Below the pieces are notes generated by a model. The model worked only from the letters and a program-made list of their open reading frames with translations, made no database searches and was not told the origin of the DNA. A program made the translations under genes and the position numbers. 64,000 bases of DNA, from contig OZ025271.1 in the NCBI GenBank assembly GCA_964019165.1, positions 845,001 to 909,000 of the forward strand, read 5' to 3'. Shown piece by piece: positions 10,063-19,925 of this stretch. Every line of letters begins with the position of its first letter. The stretch's first letter is position 1. This DNA is from Mastigias papua (taxonomy: Eukaryota; Cnidaria; Scyphozoa; Rhizostomeae; Mastigiidae).

Positions 10063-10619
10063 TACCGTAATGCTCCGATCAAACGCCCCCCTTCTTTGTA
10101 ACGCCCCCCTCGAACAAACGCCCCCTAGTTTACGTTTCTTTTTCAATAAACGCCCCCTTCTATTAAACGCCCCTTCTATTGAATGCCTCCTCCGAATAGA
10201 CGCCCCTATATCATTACCAGTTGATAGCAGCAAAGATGAGATGATTCCCTGCTAAGAAGGCTACAAGTGTTCTGATGGAGGAGCTTTGCTGCAAGCACAA
10301 ATGCAATATCTTAACGAGGGAAGCTTACATGAAAACCCATTCAAAGTAATGGAAGTAGATGTAACTGAAGCTGCTTCTCCTTTTAACATCAGCGACGAAG
10401 ACGATGTTGATGAAGACTTTGAACTAGATTTAGATGTTTTTCTAAACTCTATATACACATACATATATATGCATAAATATATATATTGCCTAGGAAGGAA
10501 AAGGTACAAAAATTCAATAAACGCTTCCCTCTTTTAAACGCCCCCTTCGAGTAGAAGCCCCCCTAAAATATAAAAAATGTTAATAAACGCCCCAGGCGTT
10601 TAATCGAAGCATTACGGTA
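10063..10619. mobile_element. MITE with TACCGTA ends and iterated ACGCCCC motif
   Basis: Terminal inverted repeats of about 25 bp (TACCGTAATGCTCCGATCAA against TACCGTAATGCTTCGATTAA read inward). The subterminal part repeats an AAACGCCCCC motif many times on both sides. An acidic stretch in the middle (SDEDDVDEDFELDLD) resembles the acidic tail of pogo/Tigger-type transposases but is too short to prove it. It shares its end type and design with 21130-21292 and 41200-41738. Confidence 0.72.
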
Positions 10620-10682
10620 TTTGATATTTGATATTTGATATTTGATTTGTTTAGGGAGGGTTGCTTAAGTCTATTCTACATA

Positions 10683-11286
10683 ACATTCCAAAACAGCTCT
10701 GCTGAACAGTCAAGCTGCGTTTCTTGATAAATTCAAATTGGCATCAACTGACGAGAACCCAACAGTCGAGACACGCTTTCATATACTAATTTGGTGTGTT
10801 GAAAGAGTGCATCTCTTTCAGTGTCACATATACGTCATGCATTATTCAAGCTATTGTCTTGCCTCGGCGACAACTCTGTCTTCGCAATGTATAATACATA
10901 GACATAAGCAGCTTATTGATAACGTAATCCTGTTTGCAAATACATTGTTAATATTTGATTTTTTCTTTACTGGCTATAATCGCTCGTAGCGCAATATGCA
11001 AAATACAATTTTGTGAATTCAGGGATGTACTTTACATGTATTTTGTAAGTAATTCTCAAAAGACACAAACCCAGATTTGCTAATGTTGCACACCTTATTG
11101 GCCCCTTTTGCGTCGACCCCAATGTAATACCGGTCCTTTCAACGCCGCTGCAAGGTAATTTGCTCCATTAAGGACCGATGTAAAAAGGGCCTGTTAGAAC
11201 AACAACAACAATCACACTGTATACAGTAATGTTCGTAAATTCTTTGCGCCTGTACGCGAGCTATGACCGTGGCTTGTTTCTTTCAG
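10683..11286. other. No recognised gene
   Basis: AT-rich spacer. A weak inverted pair at about 11102-11197 (GGCCCCTTTTGCGTC against GGCCCTTTTTACATC) may be a small decayed MITE. Upstream exons of the following gene were not found here. Confidence 0.35.
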
Positions 11287-14200
11287 CTACCAATCATTTT
11301 TGGGTATACTTAAAGACGCACAGCCCACGTATCTTCCGCCAATTAAACCAGTCAGACGCGGCACATTCACAATTGATGAAGAGAGTCCAGCCGTACTCCT
11401 CCCTGATGTGGACGGGGAAAGAAGTAGAAGAGTTATTGAGAACAGAGAAAAGGCCCCTTACAGAAAAGGAGAGGAATCCATAGAGTCGGGTGACCAACGT
11501 GGTAAGGGAAAATAAATAAAAGAAAAAAATTGTAGTTAAACAGTTGGTTAATATTAGTTTATTTTGAACTAAGTTTTCTACCAACTGTAAATAAGTTAGT
11601 TATTATTGTTCCTATTTTTATTGTTTTGCTTCATAGAAGGAAGTACATCTTATTTCCTTCAGAGTCTTTGAGTTTAGGAATTATGGCATATCGCCTGTTT
11701 CATACAGCGGACTTTTTCAGTAGGAAATCTAAATAGTAAACCAATAGGGAGTTTTGAAACTATATGCTAAATTGAGTGGGTGTGTCATTGCACTTGTTGA
11801 CATGGGACGGAATAATACGGCATCTTATTGGACGACAATCTGGCATGATGACGTCACAATGCAATCTATTGTGCTGATGTATCAATTGAGTCAATTATAA
11901 CAGCTGTGAATTAATCGTGCGGGAAAATGAATGACCCGAGCGGGAAGGCTCACTTTCCCTTATTTCCACTTCGAGATCTTTCCTAAATGGTCTAAATGGT
12001 GTTGTTATCTCTACCCTAGTGCAGTCAACCTCGCATGATTCGAATCGGGTTTATCCGGATTATATAATGTGTTGGAGACAGTATTACTAAGTCTAACTAG
12101 TGTCCTATTAAAATATAGTAAATAATTCTCATTATCTGGATCTTCTAGTCCGGATGAATACATACACCGGACTATATATTTCGGTTTATTTAGTGCAAGT
12201 AAGTGATATCTATTCACCGTAATCCGGATCAACGATTTTACAACTATTTCAAAAAACATCAGTGTGATCTTCCCTGTGTTACTCTGTCCTTGCAGCCTAT
12301 GACCTACTGACCTACTGACCTACTGACCTACTGACCTACTGACCTACTGACCTGACTTCTTGCTGCAGGCAAAGAGGATACTGTGTACAGCAACATCACG
12401 GGAGTGACCTCTAAACAACAACAAACCATTCAGCTGGGTCATGTGTAAATAGGTGATGTCACTGAACATTTTTTTAACATAATCCAGATTTCTTGTAAAC
12501 CGTACAAATTTGTCAGTCCCATGTCATCCCAATTATGCAATCTTTACTGTAAAACAAATATAGTTACTGAATGTCAAACCCGCACACGTGTCTATGTCTC
12601 TTTTCATTGAGATCATGCGCACATGGTGACCCTTACATAGTGGCAGCTACCGCTGATGGCATCTCGCCAATAGCCTCTTGACTGCAGTACCAAGGTGACT
12701 TAGGCCTCGTTTACACTGTACCGGTACAGATGTTGATCCGTATGGGTACAATGGTTTTCCTCTTTCGTAACAGGTACCAAAGTTGTATCGATTGGCAGAA
12801 CAAATTTTGTATCGGATCACTTTCGGGTGTGTAAACGTGAAGTTTTTCCTAAAGAGCTTTTGTACCGGGTCAAATGGTGATCCGATACAGTGTAAACGGA
12901 TTCTTACTATTGGTACTACGGAGTGTCGGTACCGTTATATGTGTGTGTGATTCTGCAGCTGAATACCGGCATAGAACGCAAGAGAAAAATTGGAATACAA
13001 TACTAAGGAGCCATATATTATGTCAAAATCTTTATGTTTCTTGTCTGGAATATTACGCCTCAATTATTACCACTGAAGTGCAGTCAGATTTGCAAACGTA
13101 ATGCAGTGATTTATAGCCCGAGAAAGTGGGAACAGTCCTTTTGCATATTGAAAGCTTGTTTCGTCCGACACTCGTTGGGGGTATCAAACGTCGGTTAGCG
13201 ATCGAAAGGTGGGCCGAATTTCATACCCAGGTGCGGATAGATTGTGAATGATGTATATGCTATACCCATAGCTGATTGGAATTGTTTTTGCAGAGTCACC
13301 TAGACGAAAATGGTACGAGAATGATGAACCTGTGAACGACCGAAAACAGAGGGACATCATACATGTGAAGAAGAGGAAACCTGTAAGACGAAAGAAGTGG
13401 GAGAACTCAGATCCATTTAGAAATCCTGGGAACGCAAGGCCGCATGGTAAGGAGTTTTCTGTGTCTTGGGCTGTTGAATTCTGGGAACATTGGGTATCAT
13501 ACTTATTAATTCATTGATGTCGATGAAAAGAATGCAAGGATGTCACTAGTTTCTTTACAACTGGACTTCGATGATGAACCCTCCATAGTGCAGTCGAATA
13601 CTTAAGTACCAGAATTGCGACAAATAATAGAGACATTTCATCGTCTTTTAGAGATGTTTTAATTAAACGGCATACACTGTTAAGTTACGACATAATCAGT
13701 GTTTGTTAGACTTAAACTAGTGACATAGGCCTAAACGTTTCGACTCAAACATAAGTCATCATCGGTAGAGGGATTATATTGGGGGAAATAAAGTCATGTA
13801 TAGACTGGGCACAAAAGATAAGATCACAATGACGGAAATTCCCTATTCTTATCCCTCTACTGATAATGAATCATGTTTGAGTCCAAACGTTTAGGCCCAT
13901 GCCACTAGTTTAAGTCTATCAAATACTGATTATGTCTTAGCTTAACAGCATATGTCGTTTAATTGAGACATCCCTAAAAGACTATGAATTGTCTCTATTA
14001 TTTGTCCCAATTCTGGCTCTAAAGTTCATCATCAAGCTGTCGAATACACACTTGTAAAAAAGAGGCGACATCTTTGCATTGTTCTTTTGGGAATGAAACT
14101 TCCGGTATCCTCTGTCTTGTTCAGCCGTTCTCTTTCTTACTATTGTTCTTACTTACTTATCTACTACCATAATTAGTTGTTTGTTTACTTAATTCACTCG

Positions 14201-14559
14201 CTTTCTACATAAATAGAGCGAGAACGGCATAGATGGTTGAATGCTAGCTTACTTTCATTAAGGAACGAATGGGTACCTTGTTGCTTCCCATTGGAAAATA
14301 ACATCAGCGAGGAATTCCCTACTGGGAAAGCTGGTCGCTCAATATTATCGTCTTCTGTATGGTCCTCAATATTATCGTTTCAATACTTTCCCATAAACAG
14401 ATAGTGCAATGGGCTTAGTCCTCTCTCTCCTTTTCGTAGATTCTGTCATATTTGCGCACTTAGCTGTATCCACGCGTCAGTTAATTAATTGTTGTATCCT
14501 TTTTCCACTAACCAGCTGTCTTGAATCCACAATCGAGATCTCTACAAACAATATGCTAG
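11287..14559 (+). CDS. Unrecognised gene, last three exons (5' part not found)
   Basis: Three exons with good splice signals and matching phases: 11287-11501 (after TTTCTTTCAG, ends before GTAAGG), 13294-13446 (after TTTTTGCAG, ends before GTAAGG) and 14516-14559 (after a pyrimidine tract and ACCAG, ending in TAG). Phases run 2, 1, 1 without a stop. The deduced tail of about 137 residues is highly charged: GILKDAQPTYLPPIKPVRRG in exon 1; a Lys/Arg-rich block, VKKRKPVRRKKW, in exon 2; and a short end, LNPQSRSLQTIC. No domain recognised; the basic block could be a nuclear signal or a processed-peptide region. Exons further 5' are missing from my reading. The stop codon is followed directly by a gypsy LTR. 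Confidence 0.5.
12299..12352. repeat. 10-bp minisatellite
   Basis: Five to six direct copies of CCTACTGACC-type units inside the first intron of the unrecognised gene. Confidence 0.9.
12708..12898. mobile_element. Small MITE with CGTTTACACTGTA ends
   Basis: A 191-bp segment with a perfect 13-bp terminal inverted repeat (CGTTTACACTGTA) and further subterminal complementarity around TGATCCG and TACCGG. No coding frame. Target duplication not clear. Confidence 0.65.
13128..13207. repeat. Half copy of the GGGAACA foldback MITE
   Basis: Closely resembles one arm and the centre of the foldback at 34561-34706 (GGGAACA, CATATTGAAAGC, CGACACTCGT, CGTCGG, CGATCGAAAG). The second arm is missing. Confidence 0.6.
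13609..14016. mobile_element. Long-arm foldback element
   Basis: Two arms of about 165-170 bp (13609-13774 and 13852-14016) are imperfect reverse complements around a loop of about 77 bp. Shared blocks include CAGAATTG, AATAATAGAGACA, GACATAATCAGT and GGCCTAAACG. Lies in the last intron of the unrecognised gene. The arms have diverged, so it is not recent. Confidence 0.75.
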
Positions 14560-14890
14560 TGTTATGAGGATAGTTAATTGTCTGTTTATTTGTTTATCCC
14601 GTTGAGGTATTGTTGTAGTAAATGTCGTGTTGTTGTTGTATATGTCATATCCGTTTAGTAACCGGGTTGAGATAGGAAGTAGGAGAGAGAAGGCGTGTTT
14701 TTAGAGGAGCTTAAGATGTAGGGATAATCGAGCGAGAAATAAGATGCTATCAAAGTTGCTTACTCTTTTTATATATTATGTACAGTTTGTGTTTGTGTAA
14801 ATAGTGATATATATATAATCTTGGGTTCGTTTGTTTTTGAATATTAACTGCTCCATTACACGAGGACACGAAGAAAAAGAAATCACAACA
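14560..14890 (+). repeat. Left LTR
   Basis: 331 bp, TGTTATGAGG to ATCACAACA. Repeated at 19589-19921 with only one extra TA in the right copy. Confidence 0.95.
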
Positions 14891-14893
14891 GTT

Positions 14894-14911
14894 TGGAGGT
14901 CCCACCGAGAT
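14894..14911 (+). other. Primer binding site, tRNA-Gln type
   Basis: Three bases after the LTR, TGGAGGTCCCACCGAGAT is the exact complement of the 18 bases ATCTCGGTGGGACCTCCA. As I recall them, these are the 3' end of animal tRNA-Gln plus CCA. Confidence 0.8.
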
Positions 14912-14961
14912 CACGGAGATAGCAAGAAAGGCGAAATTATGTTGTCGATGGAGAGTTAAAA

Positions 14962-17900
14962 ATGCCTGGAAAAATTCCGTCGATCCCTAAATTCAAAGGT
15001 GATAATTTCATAAGTTTTTATTCATGGATTTTACAATTTGAAGCACAGCTCAACGCGTTAGAAGTCAAGGACGAAAATACAAAATGGCGTGATCTGCTGC
15101 TGTGCTGCACGGAATCTAGTGCATTTGCGACCCTTTCAAATGCCATTGTTACAAACGGCGATGTTTCATACGGAAACTTGAAGAAACTTCTACAAGATAC
15201 ATATTGTGGACCCGAGTACAAGCGGACTTTAGAGACTAAACTAAGATCGTTGAAATATACTCCTGGTCAGAGCATACCCGCGTTTTGCCATGAACTGAAA
15301 ACATTAGTGCAGGAGATTTATGGATTGACAGATGCTTCCGTAATTGAGTCAATCGCTCAGAACCACATTCTTACAAAACTGGAACCAGTTGTTCAAGAAC
15401 CAGCCAAATTGTTGCAATTGACGGGAAAATGCACGTTAGAAAGCATTTTAGAACTTGTTAATTCAAAGGCTGGAGAAAATCCTTATGTGCAGGGGAATTT
15501 ACAAGCTCCAATGGCTGCAGCAGCCACGAGCACAGCTAGACACGATACTGATAGTCGTATTGATAAACTCGAGTCCATGGTAGAGAAACTTTGCGGAAAA
15601 ATTGAGCGGTTAACGGACGATAAATCTAAAGGTAGAAACAGCGGAAGTACCAGTACTTGCGAGCACTGTGGAAACATTGGGCATTCAAGACAACAGTGCT
15701 ATAAGTTGAAAGATTGCTATAAATGTGGTCGAAAGGGTCATATTGCAAAACACTGCAGGAGTAAAAGTCAAGCTGGAAATGCAAAAAGCCGAATTAATGA
15801 CATGAGTAGCGCGCATACTAAAGTTTCAGATGACCAATGTGCACATATAGAGATAGTACCACGTATCATGTTACAAGCGGAAATGGGTGGTGCTAACATC
15901 CCTCTGCTGTATGACCCAGGAAGCATGTACACGATGCTAACTAGAGAGGAGTTTGAGAGATTACCTCAGAAACCCCCATTAATGCCAGCAAGTAGAAGTG
16001 GCATTGGAGTGTCTGGTGAAAAATTCGAGTTGGATGGTGTAGCCCATCTCAATATTCGATTCTACAGAGAGGATGGATCTTCTTACTTATTAGAATATCA
16101 GCCTGTTCTTGTGAGCTCAAAAATTAAATCCAATATATTAGGAATGCAGACAGAATTGCAATTTAAAGGTGCAGCAAGAGATCATATAAACAGGCTACTT
16201 ACATTTATACCACACAATGATGCTAACATTACTTTGAAATATTGGAAAGAATCGAACAACAAGGAATCAGCCTGTGTACAGGTAGCCAAGGCAACGGTTG
16301 TACCTACGAATTCTATCAAATATGTTCCCTCAAAAATAGTCAATGTCAATAGCAGAGGATTGGAACAGCACCCGTTTGTCTTTGCACCATCGTATGAAAT
16401 GCAAAATGAGATTGAACTTGAAAATATATTCTTTTCAACAATGACTAAGCACATTGAACTTCCGGTATATAACACGGGTGTAGAAGATGTATATTTAAGC
16501 AAAGGCGAAGCACTCGGTCACATCAACGAGTTGGAATGTGTGCACTTAGCCTCATCAGAAATCCTGGGCTCGGAAAATAAAGCTGTAGATTGCGATACTT
16601 CTGATGTTAAACAAGATGTAGGAATTTTTGATCATTTAAGTGCGTCTATGCAGAGACGAACCGCACAAATTCTGGATAAATATGATACGCGGTTAAAAGA
16701 GCCCCCGAAAGTAACGTTGGTTGAGCATGAAATTAATTTACGAGATGAAGCTCCAGTGTCCTTGCCCCCCAGGCGTCTCCCTTACAGTCAGCGTGCAGAA
16801 GTTCAACGGCAATTGGAAGAACTTCTTCAGAAAGACATAATTGAACCATCCCGATCTCAGTTTGCATCACCAGTTGTAATGGTTAAAAAGAAGGACGGAA
16901 GTCTTCGAATGTGCGTTGACTACAGAGCCTTGAACGCTAAAACAATTCCAAGGACTTTTCCCATTCCAAGAATTGACGAGTTACTTGATAAGTTGAATGG
17001 TGCTAAAATATTCACATTATTAGATCTAAAGAGTGGATATCATCACATTCCAATGGCTGAAAATGACCGCGAAAAGACTGCTTTCGTATTGCCAGATAGT
17101 AAATTTCAGTGGAAAAGACTTCCTTTCGGACTGGTAGGAGCACCATTCTCCTTCGCAGCAGTTATGAAAGACGTACTGCAAGGGACAGAAGCATTTACTG
17201 CTACGTATTTTGATGATATTCTGATTTTTAGTAACAGTTTAGAGGAGCATATGATTCATCTTGAGAAGGTTCTTACTCTCTTGGCGGAAGCAGGAATGCT
17301 AATCAACCGAAAGAAGTGTGATTTCATTAAAGAGCATGTCAAGTTTATTGGACATAGTGTGTCAGCCAAGGGCCTCAAACCGTTACAGTCCAAACTAGAA
17401 GAAATCGTAGCATTCAGAACTCCTATCAATGTGGAACAGCTAAGAACTTTTCTCGGCTTAGCTGCATATTACCGAAAGTTTGTTAAAGATTTTGCGGTTA
17501 TTGCACAACCGTTGTATGGACTATTAAGAAAACAAGCCGGTTACAACTGGACTGGTGCATGCGACAAAGCGTTTCACCACTTGAAGCATTGCTTGGAACA
17601 TTCTAATTTTCTTGCTTATCCAGATTTTGCTAAGCCATTTGTGATAATTACGGATGCTTGTGATTCCGGAATTGGGTACGTTTTGTCTCAAGAAGTAAAT
17701 GGAGACATGAAGCCAATCGCATTTGGCGGTAGAACCCTTACAATCGCCGAGCGTAAATATTCCGTAACAGATAAGGAATTACTTGGACTATACTTTGCTT
17801 GCAAGAAATGTGATGTTTACGTTCGAGGACATCCGTTTTTGGTGTATACTGATCATAAACCGTTGACATATATGCAATCGTTTAAAGAGCTTATTAATAA

Positions 17901-19155
17901 ACGATACCGATGGATTGAATTTCTCCAAGAGCTTGGCACAAAAATTGTCTATTTGCCTGGAAAAGACAATGTTGTGGCTGATTATTTGAGCAGAAATGTG
18001 AAAATGGAAAATCAATTGGATGTATTAGGGAGTGCATCACTACATTTATCTGCAGACCTCTTCGATAATGCAGACTTAATTGCGGCTCAACGGAATGCTC
18101 ATGAACTACAACTTGTTGTTAGATATTTGGAGAAAGAAGACAATGCCTGTTTGAAAAATTGCCTCCCTATGTCTTTTCGGCCACACATTAACAAACTCTC
18201 TCTCAGTGACGCAGGTCTTTTGGTTTACCGACATGCAAAGCGAACTGTAGTCGTATTGCCACCAGAACAGCGGCTGGACATCATATCGATATGTCATTCG
18301 GAATGGGCAGCCGGACATTTTGGTATCTTTAAAACACATAGGCGTATACTTGATAAGTTCTGGTGGCCTGGGATGCATGATGATATTAAGAACTTCATCA
18401 GAAACTGTGATGTTTGTTTAAAGGTAACTTCCCAAAAACAAAAATTTGCAGCAATGGGCAGAAGACAATTTCCGAGTAAACCTTTGGAAAAGATTTCGAT
18501 TGACTTTTTAGTGGATTTGCCCACTACAAGAGCAGGACATTGTCATATACTGGTTGTGAATGATTGTTTTTCCAAATACATTCAGTTATACCCGATTAAA
18601 GATCGTCTGGCCAAAACGGCAGCGACATGTCCTGTGGATTATATTATGCGTTTTGGTATACCTGACCAATTGCTATCCGACCAAGATCCAGCCTACGAAA
18701 GTCACCTTTTTCAAGAACTTATGCGAGGTCTGGGTGTGAAGAAATTACGTACGACATCGTATAATCCTCGATCTAATGGTCTTACCGAACAGGCTAATGC
18801 TACCGTAAAGTCCTACCTCACCTCTGTTTTAACGCAGAATAAACAAAGTAGGAACAATTGGGATCAATGGCTACGAGAAGCATGCTTCACCTACAATACC
18901 AGCGTTCACACTAGTACCGGTTTTACTCCGGGTGAACTGATGTTTGGACGAAAATTTAACGTACCACTCGACCTTCTATATGGCACGCTACCGGATCTGA
19001 ATCAACCGACTTCATTTGATTCTTTTCGCGAAACTGTAAACTCAATGTATGAAATTGCGAGAGACAATATGGCCATGCGTCAAGATCGTTATGCTACGTC
19101 TCATGATAAGAAGATTGTTCGAGATGATCAATTACATGTGGGTGACCATGTTTAG
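14962..19155 (+). CDS. Gypsy gag-pol polyprotein, ends at an in-frame TAG
   Basis: A 1397-residue frame. Gag (about 1-270) ends in two CCHC zinc knuckles at about 233 (CEHCGNIGHSRQQC) and 252 (CYKCGRKGHIAKHC). The aspartic protease site near 317 reads DPG, where DSG or DTG is usual. Reverse transcriptase (about 610-790) has VDYRALN and FDDILIFS near 749. RNase H has ITDACDSG near 895 and YTDHKPL. Integrase has the HHCC zinc region near 1110-1150 (CDVCLK) and the catalytic acids in IDFLVDLP, LSDQDPAYES and GLTEQAN. The frame stops at 19153-19155 just before the C-terminal GPY/F-type region, which stays open in the same frame. Confidence 0.93.
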   Translation: MPGKIPSIPKFKGDNFISFYSWILQFEAQLNALEVKDENTKWRDLLLCCTESSAFATLSNAIVTNGDVSYGNLKKLLQDTYCGPEYKRTLETKLRSLKYTPGQSIPAFCHELKTLVQEIYGLTDASVIESIAQNHILTKLEPVVQEPAKLLQLTGKCTLESILELVNSKAGENPYVQGNLQAPMAAAATSTARHDTDSRIDKLESMVEKLCGKIERLTDDKSKGRNSGSTSTCEHCGNIGHSRQQCYKLKDCYKCGRKGHIAKHCRSKSQAGNAKSRINDMSSAHTKVSDDQCAHIEIVPRIMLQAEMGGANIPLLYDPGSMYTMLTREEFERLPQKPPLMPASRSGIGVSGEKFELDGVAHLNIRFYREDGSSYLLEYQPVLVSSKIKSNILGMQTELQFKGAARDHINRLLTFIPHNDANITLKYWKESNNKESACVQVAKATVVPTNSIKYVPSKIVNVNSRGLEQHPFVFAPSYEMQNEIELENIFFSTMTKHIELPVYNTGVEDVYLSKGEALGHINELECVHLASSEILGSENKAVDCDTSDVKQDVGIFDHLSASMQRRTAQILDKYDTRLKEPPKVTLVEHEINLRDEAPVSLPPRRLPYSQRAEVQRQLEELLQKDIIEPSRSQFASPVVMVKKKDGSLRMCVDYRALNAKTIPRTFPIPRIDELLDKLNGAKIFTLLDLKSGYHHIPMAENDREKTAFVLPDSKFQWKRLPFGLVGAPFSFAAVMKDVLQGTEAFTATYFDDILIFSNSLEEHMIHLEKVLTLLAEAGMLINRKKCDFIKEHVKFIGHSVSAKGLKPLQSKLEEIVAFRTPINVEQLRTFLGLAAYYRKFVKDFAVIAQPLYGLLRKQAGYNWTGACDKAFHHLKHCLEHSNFLAYPDFAKPFVIITDACDSGIGYVLSQEVNGDMKPIAFGGRTLTIAERKYSVTDKELLGLYFACKKCDVYVRGHPFLVYTDHKPLTYMQSFKELINKRYRWIEFLQELGTKIVYLPGKDNVVADYLSRNVKMENQLDVLGSASLHLSADLFDNADLIAAQRNAHELQLVVRYLEKEDNACLKNCLPMSFRPHINKLSLSDAGLLVYRHAKRTVVVLPPEQRLDIISICHSEWAAGHFGIFKTHRRILDKFWWPGMHDDIKNFIRNCDVCLKVTSQKQKFAAMGRRQFPSKPLEKISIDFLVDLPTTRAGHCHILVVNDCFSKYIQLYPIKDRLAKTAATCPVDYIMRFGIPDQLLSDQDPAYESHLFQELMRGLGVKKLRTTSYNPRSNGLTEQANATVKSYLTSVLTQNKQSRNNWDQWLREACFTYNTSVHTSTGFTPGELMFGRKFNVPLDLLYGTLPDLNQPTSFDSFRETVNSMYEIARDNMAMRQDRYATSHDKKIVRDDQLHVGDHV

Positions 19156-19185
19156 CTTTATTTACCACGTTTAGCTCGTGTTAAA

Positions 19186-19515
19186 TTGGCGGCGAAATGG
19201 AATGGACCATTTAGAGTCATAAAGACTGCTCATCCCGTCTATACAGTATCAATTCCCACCACTAAAGGCCCAGTGTCCAAAACTGTTACTCGCGACAAGC
19301 TTAAACGTGCAGGGAATGATTTACCATTGGTCGAAATAAATATTGACTCTGAAGAGCATAAGGACAGTCGTATCGAACCCTCAACCCTTCCTGATGAACA
19401 ACTTGAAGAGAGCTCGGATGAGGACGAAACCATTCCTCGATACAATTTGCGACCACGAAGAAACATTGTAAATTATAATCGAGAACTTGTCAGCTTTGTT
19501 GCTGCCTTTCGTTAA
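19186..19515 (+). CDS. Gypsy integrase C-terminal part, after the TAG
   Basis: In the same frame as the long ORF and separated from it only by the TAG at 19153-19155. It starts with a GPY/F-like module (KWNGPFRVI), then an acidic stretch and a basic end (YNLRPRRN). Either a nonsense mutation or, less likely, a readthrough site. Confidence 0.8.
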   Translation: MAAKWNGPFRVIKTAHPVYTVSIPTTKGPVSKTVTRDKLKRAGNDLPLVEINIDSEEHKDSRIEPSTLPDEQLEESSDEDETIPRYNLRPRRNIVNYNRELVSFVAAFR

Positions 19516-19576
19516 CTTTGCTTCTGTTTTTTTGTCATTCTATTGTTTTCTCATTATGTACATAAAGTCTTTGTTT

Positions 19577-19588
19577 AGGGGGGAGGAG
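19577..19588 (+). other. Polypurine tract
   Basis: AGGGGGGAGGAG directly before the right LTR, the expected plus-strand primer of an LTR retrotransposon. Confidence 0.9.
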
Positions 19589-19921
19589 TGTTATGAGGAT
19601 AGTTAATTGTCTGTTTATTTGTTTATCCCGTTGAGGTATTGTTGTAGTAAATGTCGTGTTGTTGTTGTATATGTCATATCCGTTTAGTAACCGGGTTGAG
19701 ATAGGAAGTAGGAGAGAGAAGGCGTGTTTTTAGAGGAGCTTAAGATGTAGGGATAATCGAGCGAGAAATAAGATGCTATCAAAGTTGCTTACTCTTTTTA
19801 TATATTATGTACAGTTTGTGTTTGTGTAAATAGTGATATATATATATAATCTTGGGTTCGTTTGTTTTTGAATATTAACTGCTCCATTACACGAGGACAC
19901 GAAGAAAAAGAAATCACAACA
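19589..19921 (+). repeat. Right LTR
   Basis: 333 bp, same as the left LTR apart from one extra TA step in the ATATAT run. Followed by the CTAG target duplication at 19922-19925. Confidence 0.95.
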
Positions 19922-19925
19922 CTAG

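Larger units (their letters stand above)
14560..19921 (+). mobile_element. Ty3/gypsy LTR retrotransposon, nearly full-length
   Basis: A 5.4-kb element with LTRs of 331 and 333 bp starting TG and ending CA, a tRNA-type primer site, one long gag-pol frame, a polypurine tract, and a CTAG target duplication (14556-14559 and 19922-19925). By eye the LTRs differ only by one TA step in a microsatellite, so the insertion is very young. Domain order protease, RT, RNase H, integrase is that of Ty3/gypsy. No envelope ORF. The single frame is broken once, by an in-frame TAG at 19153-19155. Confidence 0.95.

Noticed and set aside
12019..12260. A pogo-like element starting CAGTCAACCTCGCATGATTC
   Set aside because: The left end looks right and the interior has TCCGGAT motifs, but I found no matching inverted right end.
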